A stretch of DNA of 64,000 nt from Barthelona sp. PCE (taxonomy: Eukaryota > Metamonada: BaSk clade): contig JAUFOR010000008.1 in the NCBI GenBank assembly GCA_040285745.1, positions 1,984,001-2,048,000 of the forward strand. The letters are read 5' to 3'. Position numbers and translations under genes: made by a program. This document shows, piece after piece, positions 1 to 8,391 of this stretch (positions within the stretch are counted from its first letter, which is position 1; every line of letters begins with the position of its first letter). Below the pieces are notes generated by a model that saw only the letters and a list, made by a program, of their open reading frames with translations, did no database searches and was not told the DNA's origin.

Positions 1-634
1 GAAGACTGTTTGCCTTAAATGCATACTTTAAACAACACAACTCATATAGAACACAACCCAAACTCCATATATCACTCTTATCGTTGTACGGTTTGTCCTC
101 ACAAATTTCCGGAGAAAGATAATATGGAGTCCCTATTGAGGTTTTGGCAAAATCACCAGGCTCAAGTACCCGCGAAATTCCAAAGTCTCCAAGTTTGATT
201 ACACCACCTGAGCACACAAATATGTTACTGGTCTTTAAATCTCGATGTAAAATTCTGTTTTCATGCATATGTGCAAGTGCAAGAACAATTTGGATAAAAA
301 CATCCATGATTTGATCTTCAAGCAGGTATCTATTGTTCTTTCGGCGCTTTTTAAGGAGTTTTGAAAGATCTCCAGAATCTGCAAAGTCCATAACAATAAC
401 AAAGTCTGCCTCATTTTCATCAAAGAACGATTCGTAAAAGGAGATAATGTTTGGGTGGTCAAAGCGGCTAATGACCTCAACTTCGTTGAGAACTGCAGCC
501 AATTCATCATCACTCATTCCATCCGTGCAAATTTTTTTTAAGCAAACGTATCTCTTAGATTTTAGGTCCCTAGCAAGCATGATGAGCCCGTATGCCCCCT
601 GGCCGAGTATCCTTATCTCTTCAAAGTTATCCAT
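1..634 (-). CDS. NEK-like serine/threonine protein kinase, N-terminal part (cut by window edge)
   Basis: Reading the minus strand from the ATG at 634 gives 211 codons open to the window edge. Seen: glycine loop GQGAYG at residues 11-16, catalytic lysine at 33 or 34 in VCLKK, HRDLKTSN at 130-137, DFG at 150-152, GTPYYLSPE at 168-176 (an APE variant) and DKSDIWSLGCVLYEL near 185-199. The HRDLKTSNIF and GTPYYLSPEIC pattern is typical of NIMA-related (NEK) kinases, which act in mitosis and in ciliary control. All catalytic residues within the visible part are present. The C-terminal lobe and any regulatory tail lie outside the window, so the NEK subfamily cannot be named. Confidence 0.88.
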   Translation of the reverse strand, partial: MDNFEEIRILGQGAYGLIMLARDLKSKRYVCLKKICTDGMSDDELAAVLNEVEVISRFDHPNIISFYESFFDENEADFVIVMDFADSGDLSKLLKKRRKNNRYLLEDQIMDVFIQIVLALAHMHENRILHRDLKTSNIFVCSGGVIKLGDFGISRVLEPGDFAKTSIGTPYYLSPEICEDKPYNDKSDIWSLGCVLYELCCLKYAFKANSL

Positions 635-914
635 TGTCTGAAAGGAGTGAGATTAGTAAAACACTTTTAGTTTAGCGAACAAATGATATATTATTGAGTG
701 TCTATACCAGTAAACATTCTGTAAAAGCGATGTATGAAAAAGGCTTTTGCGTTAAAATGCTTTGGGACTTGCCTGTTTAGTATGTTTTTCTAATTTCATT
801 TTTTATGGGAAAATTGATGTCTTATAATGTTTTTTGTATCTCATCTCGTTTTACCCGTACAGTTGGTTCTAAATCTGCTTTAAAATATTTCTTTCCTTAC
901 AAACTTACTTACAT
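635..914. other. Intergenic region, divergent kinase/Tubby promoters
   Basis: About 280 bp between the divergent starts of the kinase and the Tubby-like gene. It is AT-rich, with no credible ORF or RNA gene. The sequence tctcgttttacccg about 55 bp before the Tubby ATG is a weak pyrimidine tract; no clear copy of the CCTTTTCA initiator was seen here. Confidence 0.4.
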
Positions 915-2108
915 ATGTTCAAGCCGGGGAACACACCTGCAAGTGGGCTTTCAGGGGTTCGAAACAATGGAAAGTTTGGAAATCCAAGTTTTATTCAAAA
1001 TAGAAATTTAGCAATCCCTTTAAGTGATACTCTACCTAACGCACTCACCAGCCCTTCGGAATCAAAAGTTAAGAACCCTTTTGTAGGAGATAGCTTTGAG
1101 GAATTGCCTAGTCCCAAGAATGAATCTGATATTATTGTTGAGGACCTTGAAGATGAAAGAATGCGTCAAAACCTGGATGCACGCAAAAAGCGTCGGTTGG
1201 GGGTAAGTTTTGGTACACCAAAAGTACAGTACAGTGTAGCTAATTGTTCATCTCCAAGCCGTTTTCATGTACCAGAGCCTGAAGACAGAGATGGACTTCG
1301 CATATTCATGAATAGTGTTGTTCCAGAGGGTGTAACCTTCCGTTGCACCATCATCCGAGAAAAAAAGGGATTTATCAAAACTAAGAACACTTTTTTTCTT
1401 TACTCTGAGATGACAAAGAGTTTTCTTTGTGGTGCACAAGAACGTAGTGGCCAGACATCCACGAACATAGTGTTTTCTGTTGACAAGCAAGATATTTCTA
1501 GAGATAGCGAATATTTTCTTGGGAAATTACGTCGTCATCTTTTTTCCAAAAATTTTGTCTTATATGATGATGGAGAAAACCCTGAAACTATGAGAAAGGT
1601 TCATGCTAAGCTTCGAAAATCACCACAAGAGATTCATAATATAATCGAAGCCGAAGCGAGAACAGAGCTTGGTTTATTTTGTTATACACGTTCAGCCAAT
1701 AAGGGCATAATGTCAAGCCCAGAACCTGTTGCAAATGAGATATTCCTCCCCAATAGTAGATTGTTTAGACCTACCCATGATATAACTGATGAGTCCATGG
1801 GTCAAAGTTTATATCAATTTTGGGATGACAGAAAGAACGGTAGACAAGTGAACGAATCGCAATGTATGCATTTTGTCACCCGCGAACCCATCTGGAATGC
1901 TGAATATCATGCTTTTTCTCTTGATTTTAAAGGAAGAGTTAGTGAAGGAAGTGTTAAAAATTTTCAATTGGTTAGTGCCAATAATCCGACTGGTAACAGT
2001 ATTTTACAGTTCGGAAAGACGTCTTCGGATTCATTTGTTCTTGATTTCGGATATCCTTTTACACCTATGCAAGCATTTGGATTAGCCACCAGTGTATTTT
2101 ATGTATAG
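915..2108 (+). CDS. Tubby-like protein (TULP family)
   Basis: 397 aa from the ATG at 915. The first ~100 residues are low-complexity and polar. The remainder fits a Tubby C-terminal domain: FRCTIIREKKGF near the domain start, then near the C-terminus SLDFKGRVSEGSVKNFQLV, ILQFGK and FVLDFGYPFTPMQAFGLA. These match the family's conserved FxGRVxxxSVKNFQ, LQFG and D(F/Y)xYPxxxxQAF blocks. Tubby domains bind phosphoinositides, and TULPs ferry membrane proteins into cilia with IFT-A. That role is inference, but it fits the ciliary genes DZIP1 and B9D2 elsewhere in the window. The protein ends soon after the QAF helix, as Tubby proteins usually do, so it appears complete. The gene converges on the SNARE gene with only 7 bp between stop codons. 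Confidence 0.87.
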   Translation: MFKPGNTPASGLSGVRNNGKFGNPSFIQNRNLAIPLSDTLPNALTSPSESKVKNPFVGDSFEELPSPKNESDIIVEDLEDERMRQNLDARKKRRLGVSFGTPKVQYSVANCSSPSRFHVPEPEDRDGLRIFMNSVVPEGVTFRCTIIREKKGFIKTKNTFFLYSEMTKSFLCGAQERSGQTSTNIVFSVDKQDISRDSEYFLGKLRRHLFSKNFVLYDDGENPETMRKVHAKLRKSPQEIHNIIEAEARTELGLFCYTRSANKGIMSSPEPVANEIFLPNSRLFRPTHDITDESMGQSLYQFWDDRKNGRQVNESQCMHFVTREPIWNAEYHAFSLDFKGRVSEGSVKNFQLVSANNPTGNSILQFGKTSSDSFVLDFGYPFTPMQAFGLATSVFYV

Positions 2109-2115
2109 TGGTATT

Positions 2116-2772
2116 TTATATATATAGAACAATAACAGCAACAACTGCGACAACAGCAAATAAAAGAATTGATATTAAAAAGCATAAACTCGAGTTAAAT
2201 GTCTTCTTATGAATTTCATCTGCATCAACCAGTTGTTTGTTACCTCTCTTTAAAGTTTGATGTACTTCTGTCACCGTGTCTTCGATGCTTATGATGAGTT
2301 CATCATGCTGTTTAATGTGTTGTGCAACATCATTCATGGCATCCTGTGTTGTTCCCAAATCCTTAACAAAATCGGTAATTTGCTCATTACGAGATTTAAC
2401 CATGGCAGCAACCTGTTCAGCTTCGTTGTGAATGTAAGTCTTTTGACGATGTTGATGTGTGGATGAACGCAAAGCGTTTGTGTGTGCTACAACTGTGCTA
2501 TTGGTTTTGTTCTGGCTCAGTATCTGTTGGCAACGAGACAAAGTCTCCTGATCTGCCCGGAACTTACGTTCCTGTTCATTAAAGTCTGACATAGATAAAA
2601 CAAGTTGGCTCTTGTTTGTTTCAATAGTTTGGTGAATCTCACGACTGACATTTTCGCACCTCTGTGCTAATTTGATAGCCCTTTGTAATGTTCGAGCATT
2701 TAAACTACTGCAAAACTGATTCAAAGTGTGAACAAGCTCTGATAATGATTGTATGTCCTGGATGATACTCAT
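2116..2772 (-). CDS. Qa-SNARE (syntaxin-like) membrane protein
   Basis: 218 aa from the ATG at 2772; upstream in-frame extension would need a TTG start. An initiator CCTTTTCAT lies 30 nt upstream of this ATG and supports the choice. Residues ~1-130 are helical, with an Habc-like pattern. The region from SRNEQITDFVKDLG through MNDVAQHIKQHDELIISIEDTV is a heptad SNARE motif whose glutamine in IKQHDEL aligns with the Qa zero-layer Q. A C-terminal hydrophobic anchor follows (FLISILLFAVVAVVAVIVLY), then the protein ends, as in tail-anchored syntaxins. Syntaxins drive fusion on endomembranes or the plasma membrane; which compartment cannot be told from sequence. No frameshift or missing element was seen. 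Confidence 0.83.
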   Translation of the reverse strand: MSIIQDIQSLSELVHTLNQFCSSLNARTLQRAIKLAQRCENVSREIHQTIETNKSQLVLSMSDFNEQERKFRADQETLSRCQQILSQNKTNSTVVAHTNALRSSTHQHRQKTYIHNEAEQVAAMVKSRNEQITDFVKDLGTTQDAMNDVAQHIKQHDELIISIEDTVTEVHQTLKRGNKQLVDADEIHKKTFNSSLCFLISILLFAVVAVVAVIVLYI

Positions 2773-2854
2773 GCTTACAGTTTCTCCCTTAAGGTAAAGA
2801 ATGAAAAGGTGCAAAATAATACTTACAAGAACATTAGTTTATTTAGGATGCTTT

Positions 2855-4378
2855 TTAGCTACAAAGAGTCAAAATAGGTTTCTTTGTGGCACGTACATCA
2901 TCAGCACGTTTAATGGGGGCATGCATAGGAGCTTTATGTAATTCTTCAGGATTATTCTTAATCGTGTCGATAATCTCCTTCATTGCATCAACATATGTGT
3001 CAAGGGCTGCCTTTGTTTCAGTCTCAGTGGGTTCAGTTAACATAGCACCTGAGACGACTAACGGGAAATAGACAGTGGGGGGATGGAAACCCTTGTCAAT
3101 GAGAGTTTTTGCAACGTCCATAGTTGTAACACCTGTTCCTTCAAGCCATTTGTCAGAAAAGACGCATTCATGCATACAGTCTTCTTCAGGGAGTGCGGGT
3201 GTAATACCTATCTCTTCAAGTTTGCGCATAAGATAATTGGCGTTAAGAACTGCATCACCGGATACCAGACGCATACCTTCACCACCCATAGCCATAACGT
3301 AGGCGAGGGAACGAAGAATAACACCAAACTGACCAACAAATTGCTTACAACGACCACATGATATATCATTAAGGCCTTCGTTAATAGTGAAGGAACCATC
3401 AGGTCCCTTGACAACGTCTGTGATTGGTGCATGTTGTGCCAACCTGTGAGAGAAGACGACAGGACCAGAACCAGAACCACCACCGCCGTGAGGTGCAGCG
3501 AAGGTCTTATGAAGGTTGATATGCATAGCATCAGCACCAAGGTCGCTTACCTTGACTCTTCCGAGAAGAGCGTTGAGGTTAGCACCATCCATATACATGT
3601 AAGCACCACCATCATGAATAATATCAGCAATCTCCTTACAATTAGTCTCGAAAAGACCGAGTGTTGATGGATTGGTAAGCATGAAACCGGCAACAGTATC
3701 GTCCATCTTAGCGCGCAGATCGTCAAGATCAACACGGCCATCAGGAAGACCCTTTACCACCTTTACCACATATCCAACTTGAGCAGCAGATGCAGGGTTT
3801 GTTCCGTGTGCAGAATCGGGTACGAGCATGATTCTACGCTTCTTATCTTCACCGCTCATCTTATGAGCTTGTTTGATAGCCATGAGACCAACGTGTTCAC
3901 CGTGAGCTCCTGCTGCAGGAGCCATGGTGATAGAGTTCATACCAGTGATATCAATGAGCATTTCTCCCAGGGTATGAATTGCTTCAAGAGCACCTTGAAC
4001 GGTTTGTACAGGTTGAAGGGGATGAACTTCAGCGAAACCGGGCATGCGAGCAACCTTTTCACAATTGACAGGATTGTACTTCATTGTGCATGATCCTAAT
4101 GGATAAAGAGCAGAGTCAAGCGCGTAGTTCAAACGGCTAAGACGATGGTAGTGCCTTTTAACTCGTGGTTCAGGAATTGAAGGTAAGCCCACTTCTCCCC
4201 TGTTTAGATTGCCCAGCATATCTGTGTCGAACTGAGGAAATTCAGGAATACGAACAGCACCCAGACCAGGTTGATCAATCTCAAAAGTTAAGTTTTCTTC
4301 GATATTGAGACCTTTGGTGCGGTTAGAAAGGGCACGTGTCACGTTGGCAGTGATATTAAACGCAGACTTTGGTTGCAT
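2855..4378 (-). CDS. gcvPB: Glycine dehydrogenase (decarboxylating) subunit 2, P2 protein
   Basis: 507 aa, the full length expected for the bacterial-type GcvPB subunit; eukaryotic GLDC is normally a ~1000-aa fusion of subunits 1 and 2. Seen: LDSALYPLGSCTMKYNP near 87-103, the glycine-rich MAPAAGAHGEH near 152-162, DSAHGTNPASAA near 188-199, and the PLP-lysine segment INLHKTFAAPHGGGGSGSGP with Lys ~291. Subunits 1 and 2 together decarboxylate glycine and load the methylamine group on H protein in mitochondria or related organelles. The first ~25 residues (MQPKSAFNITANVTRALSNR) have basic and hydroxylated residues and almost no acids, compatible with an organelle-targeting presequence. An initiator variant TTTCCCTTATCA lies just upstream. 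No subunit 1 gene is in the window. Confidence 0.93.
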   Translation of the reverse strand: MQPKSAFNITANVTRALSNRTKGLNIEENLTFEIDQPGLGAVRIPEFPQFDTDMLGNLNRGEVGLPSIPEPRVKRHYHRLSRLNYALDSALYPLGSCTMKYNPVNCEKVARMPGFAEVHPLQPVQTVQGALEAIHTLGEMLIDITGMNSITMAPAAGAHGEHVGLMAIKQAHKMSGEDKKRRIMLVPDSAHGTNPASAAQVGYVVKVVKGLPDGRVDLDDLRAKMDDTVAGFMLTNPSTLGLFETNCKEIADIIHDGGAYMYMDGANLNALLGRVKVSDLGADAMHINLHKTFAAPHGGGGSGSGPVVFSHRLAQHAPITDVVKGPDGSFTINEGLNDISCGRCKQFVGQFGVILRSLAYVMAMGGEGMRLVSGDAVLNANYLMRKLEEIGITPALPEEDCMHECVFSDKWLEGTGVTTMDVAKTLIDKGFHPPTVYFPLVVSGAMLTEPTETETKAALDTYVDAMKEIIDTIKNNPEELHKAPMHAPIKRADDVRATKKPILTLCS

Positions 4379-4944
4379 GGTTTGATAAGGGAAAGATAAC
4401 CTTTAACATTTGAATTTTAAATCTAGAAACATAATGACCGAAATAAATCGGAGCCTTATTGGCATATATGTTGTTTAAATAAGCATACTTTGTATTGATA
4501 TACGATTTCCAAGTGGTTCTTCTTTTGTGAGGTATTGACCGCAATGTTACTTTGCAGGAAAGGACTATATATAGTATAGCTCTTGTGAACAATGAATAAA
4601 ATAGTTTTACAGGTGAACGAAGCAGTTTGTCAAATAAGCAGGGAAACTTTTTGTTTTCGTACCATATTGAACATGGGCTTTGTGAATTGTACAACAGAAG
4701 TCTTTGGAGCAATACTGTCCCAAAATATGATAATGAACGTTTTTTTTTGTAATTCATCAGTTTAGCAAAGAAAGACCTTTTTCATACCTAATTTAGGGAT
4801 TTTCAGTTTTGTTCAGCCTGTTAACCATGACCAACAATGTAAATTTCTACTGCAACAATATTTTTTTTTCATTGTTGTTGTTTTATCAAATATATCCTAT
4901 TTCTACACAGGTCAACGTTTTTCGGTTATACTATCATAATCTCA
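4379..4944. other. Intergenic region between divergent gcvPB and ZNRD2-like genes
   Basis: About 565 bp, AT-rich. A 133-codon minus-strand frame runs through much of it but overlaps the gcvPB start, lacks recognisable motifs and looks fortuitous. It should hold both promoters; no RNA gene or repeat was recognised. Confidence 0.4.
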
Positions 4945-5868
4945 ATGTCAACAATGGATTTATCGAACATGGTGTTCCCTTTATCGGACGATGATGCGTC
5001 CAAGCTTCTTCAGAAGCTACTTCTCAGCAGTTGGTGCATGAGAGCAGAAAGCTGCAGTACATGTCCTTATCCTCTCATGGGACATCCTAAAAGAAAGCAA
5101 GAACTTTGGTGTGTTAAGTGTGGCTCTATCTATAGAGCTTGTGTTATCGATGACCAACCTGCTTTGGAGGTTATCCGCGACGGTCAAACATTTGAGTTTG
5201 TTAAACCTGATCCCGAACAACTCAAGAAGGAACAAATAGAGGCTGAGCGTAAGAAAGAAGAGGAAGAAAACGAACGACTCTTGAATGAAGGTAAGAAACA
5301 TGCACAGTTTGAAGTCAGTGACAACGTTATCAATCCTCACACTGAGAATAGTGAGATGATGCGCTCCATTGAGCATTATAAGCGTGAAGTTGCTAAGCAA
5401 GAAGCTCATGACAAAGAGGTTGCTGCCAAACAAGTTGCTCGTGAAACAGTTCAAAAGCCACAACCTGAACCTACCAGTGACTTTGAGGAAGCTGATATTA
5501 TTGATACTGATACAGACGATAGTTATGATCCCACTATTGTTAAGCCCAAGACAAGACCTGCCGTCCGCCGCCGTAGAGGTAGAGCTAACCGCCGTAACAG
5601 ACGTAAAATGCCTCAACAACCTATTGCTTTTACTGAAATTCCCCCAGTTCAACCTCTCCACTTTCCAAGTGTTCGTCCTTCTATTGAACCACCTATCGAG
5701 CCAATTCAGCCTCAGGTAGTCATGCCATTGCCCTCATTTGATACTTTAAGCCAGATGCGTTATGAATATCTCGTAACCAGTTATCAACAGTGTTTAAATC
5801 AGCCTTGTTTTATTGAAAATCTTGAGCTCATGGATAAGATTGAGGACATGCTTGCCAAACCATGGTAA
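4945..5868 (+). CDS. ZNRD2 / autoantigen p27-type zinc-ribbon protein with long charged tail
   Basis: 307 aa. The N-terminus carries the Sjogren's syndrome/scleroderma autoantigen 1 (p27, ZNRD2) zinc ribbon: a helix (KLLQKLLLSSWCMRAESC) followed by CSTCPYPLMG and WCVKCG, that is two CxxC knuckles near residues 35-60. The human homologue is a small protein; here the rest (~80-307) is a charged coiled or disordered extension rich in E, K, R and P, with an RRRRGRANRRNRRK basic cluster near 208-222 that could act as a nuclear signal or nucleic-acid contact. The family function is poorly defined in eukaryotes. It converges with the Myb gene, 58 bp between stops, in an AT-rich strip containing aaataaaa that may serve as a 3'-end signal. 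Confidence 0.75.
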   Translation: MSTMDLSNMVFPLSDDDASKLLQKLLLSSWCMRAESCSTCPYPLMGHPKRKQELWCVKCGSIYRACVIDDQPALEVIRDGQTFEFVKPDPEQLKKEQIEAERKKEEEENERLLNEGKKHAQFEVSDNVINPHTENSEMMRSIEHYKREVAKQEAHDKEVAAKQVARETVQKPQPEPTSDFEEADIIDTDTDDSYDPTIVKPKTRPAVRRRRGRANRRNRRKMPQQPIAFTEIPPVQPLHFPSVRPSIEPPIEPIQPQVVMPLPSFDTLSQMRYEYLVTSYQQCLNQPCFIENLELMDKIEDMLAKPW

Positions 5869-5926
5869 TTTATTATTAATTAATCAAGGTTGTAATTTGT
5901 TTATTTGTTTATTTTGTAAATAAAAA

Positions 5927-7735
5927 CTATACTCTGCTCATCATATTCTTTGCAACAGCATCAAAATATGGATCTTCTTCATCGTCCTCCTCAAAAAACA
6001 TATCAAAAATTCCTTCATACTCTTTTGAATTGATAAAACGCATTGCTTTCATTTGCAATAATAGTAGCAATACCTTAAATCGTTTCAATAGAACTAAATC
6101 AAGTATAAATTCACTTTGTGTTGCAAAATTCATTAATCGCTCTAATATTATATCGTATATACTACTTACTGTTTCTTCTTGAATAATTGCATGCAAATTT
6201 GACTTTAACATCTTTGGCGGATTTAAGCATATGAACTGAAATAACTGATTAAATGCCTTGAGCCTTAATCTTGATGAATAAAAGTGTCGTTTAAGTGTAG
6301 AACTTACATTCCTCTTATACATTGGAATACATCTTGAAATTGTTTTGTCATGAATATCAATGTCTAATACACAATGATTTCCCTTATTAAAATAGGAATA
6401 TCCTTGATATAAGCCGATTTGATACAGTAAAACAGTCTTCTTCTTGTGCATTGGTGCGAAAAGGTTCAACACCTGACTCAAATGATCACTGGACGGATAT
6501 AATGGGCTCTGTGAGATGGTATATACACCCGCGATGATGTATTTGTGCAACTGACAAATGAGATTAAGATGAGCCAGTTGGTCAACAGCAAGATGAAAGA
6601 ATGACGGTTGACTGAGACATGGCACAATCATTTCAACACGAACAACGTTTCCTTCACGTGTACCGAGTAAGAAACCTGTTGCGTCAATCATCAGACTACA
6701 ATGAAGCTCCATCATACACGCGACATCACCTGATATGTACGCATGCGTAACCTTGTTGCCTTGAATAGAAGGAACTGTGTACTGTGGGAAGAAAAGCGGA
6801 TTAAGGTATCCCGAAAGAGGTATGTCAAATGATGATCTGATCAGTTTAGGATGAATCACTGGATGCTTAAAGTTCTTCATGTGTAATTCCTCACCATGTA
6901 ATGGCACACATCCCTCTGTGTTCTTTAATACTGTCTGACCATGATTAACATAACCGCAGAATTCTTGATACAAAAATGTGCTATTGATGGAAACATTACC
7001 CACAGAACGCTGAAGCCGTGGCTCATGCATTGTTCTGGGTTGTAAATGTGCGTATAGATAATAGCCGATTGATGTTGGTACAAAAACATTTCCACTAAGC
7101 ATCATTAAAAATGTATTTGTAACCTCAGACACGGCCCAAGAATCAGCGTCTAAACTTAAATAGAATCTTCGGGAGAAGTTTTTGACCTGTAACGCTGAAC
7201 GTGTACCTACAAATGCTGAGATATCCTTCCAAGCTCCTTTTCCATACTTGATGAGTGCATTGGAAAAACGTATTTTTTCACTTTCTGTCCATGCCATGTT
7301 GTGTGATGCGTTCTTATCACCAACTACAATGCCACCCTGGAACTTTTGAAGATGTGATCTAACTTGCCACACTTCTCTAGTACCCAAATATTGTGCAATG
7401 AGTCTGGGATCTGTTCCATATACATTAATAGCAGTTGAGAAACGGCGCTCTTCGTTCAATCGCCACGGTCGACGTTGTTTAGTCTTAGTACGCTTCTTTT
7501 TTTTGCTTTTGGAAGTTGGCATTCTTTGTTTTGGTAAGAAGCCATAAGTCTCTATTAGATGCGGTTCGAGCAAAGGAAAGATACCAGTACGTGGTTTAAC
7601 AGGTGAATAGTCATCTTTTGTGGCATATTTGTTGTTAATGCATCTCATGTGATAAGGAGTGTGATATCCCCTTGGATTTAACACGTTTAAGTGGATTTCT
7701 GGCTGCTCCTCCTCAGCAGTGAGCATTATTTCCAT
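5927..7735 (-). CDS. Two-repeat Myb/SANT DNA-binding protein
   Basis: 602 aa. After a basic stretch (KSKKKKRTKTKQRR) lie two adjacent Myb/SANT repeats at about residues 90-195. The first runs from PWRLNEERRFSTAINVYG to WQVRSHLQKFQ. The second is WTESEKIRFSNALIKYGKGAW and the following DISAFVGTRSALQVKNFSRRF. The VRSHLQKF block resembles the third helix of SHAQKYF-type Myb repeats. Downstream of ~200 no domain was recognised; the C-terminus is acidic (FFEEDDEEDPYFD). Function is inferred as a nuclear transcription or chromatin factor; targets are unknown. Upstream of the ATG a TTTCCCATTTCACAATC sequence resembles the initiator seen at other genes. Confidence 0.8.
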   Translation of the reverse strand: MEIMLTAEEEQPEIHLNVLNPRGYHTPYHMRCINNKYATKDDYSPVKPRTGIFPLLEPHLIETYGFLPKQRMPTSKSKKKKRTKTKQRRPWRLNEERRFSTAINVYGTDPRLIAQYLGTREVWQVRSHLQKFQGGIVVGDKNASHNMAWTESEKIRFSNALIKYGKGAWKDISAFVGTRSALQVKNFSRRFYLSLDADSWAVSEVTNTFLMMLSGNVFVPTSIGYYLYAHLQPRTMHEPRLQRSVGNVSINSTFLYQEFCGYVNHGQTVLKNTEGCVPLHGEELHMKNFKHPVIHPKLIRSSFDIPLSGYLNPLFFPQYTVPSIQGNKVTHAYISGDVACMMELHCSLMIDATGFLLGTREGNVVRVEMIVPCLSQPSFFHLAVDQLAHLNLICQLHKYIIAGVYTISQSPLYPSSDHLSQVLNLFAPMHKKKTVLLYQIGLYQGYSYFNKGNHCVLDIDIHDKTISRCIPMYKRNVSSTLKRHFYSSRLRLKAFNQLFQFICLNPPKMLKSNLHAIIQEETVSSIYDIILERLMNFATQSEFILDLVLLKRFKVLLLLLQMKAMRFINSKEYEGIFDMFFEEDDEEDPYFDAVAKNMMSRV

Positions 7736-8391
7736 GTATCAGTCAAGATCTTATAAATTAGATTGTGAAATGGGAAATTATACTGATAACAAACGTTTTG
7801 ATTTATTTACACGCCGGATACGCACGTAAATGCCGTATGATGTGCTTGAATTGTGTGAAATATGTTTCTAGAAAGGAGAATTTCATTGCACTTTATGTTC
7901 AATGGATAAGGAAGTATTAACTTGAAAATGAACTCAATGTATCTCATTTATGCTATTTGATACATATGTTTTAAAATCTGACGTGCCAACGTTGTAAAAA
8001 CAGTTTGACGGATAACCAATGACATAGAGCAGTTTGTATACAGGTTACTATTGGTCTATATTATGTATGTGGTGAAATTCAGGTTGCAAAGTTGAGAACA
8101 TGTGTAGCTGAATATATAAAACGTTTTGAGTTCTGTAGCATAATATTCATAATTTAGTATGTTAACGAAGGATGATATGTGTGAAAAGGGCAATTTGCAA
8201 CCCATTTATGTGTTTATACGCCTTACAAAATTACCTGCTTTCATATATTTCGAAACTTTAAGTATTAGAACATTTGACATGTGGTGTAAGCCATCCTTTC
8301 AGAATACAAACCTTTGAATAAAGAAAAACTCAAAAAAATGGAAATAACGTTGGTTTAATATTTTATTTCCTTTTCAAACCATACTCTTCAA
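7736..8391. other. Intergenic region between divergent Myb and HFM1 genes
   Basis: About 655 bp, AT-rich and without a credible ORF, tRNA or repeat. The HFM1 initiator TTCCTTTTCAAAC is at its right end (8367-8379) and a Myb initiator-like sequence at its left end. The middle ~550 bp has no recognised content. Confidence 0.4.

Noticed and set aside
3208-3540. 110-codon same-strand frame inside gcvPB and other short frames inside the large genes
   Set aside because: They lie in alternative frames of strongly conserved coding sequence.
4356-4757. 133-codon minus-strand frame upstream of gcvPB
   Set aside because: It overlaps the gcvPB start on the same strand, has no motif, starts in AT-rich promoter-like DNA and reads as hydrophobic/basic noise.
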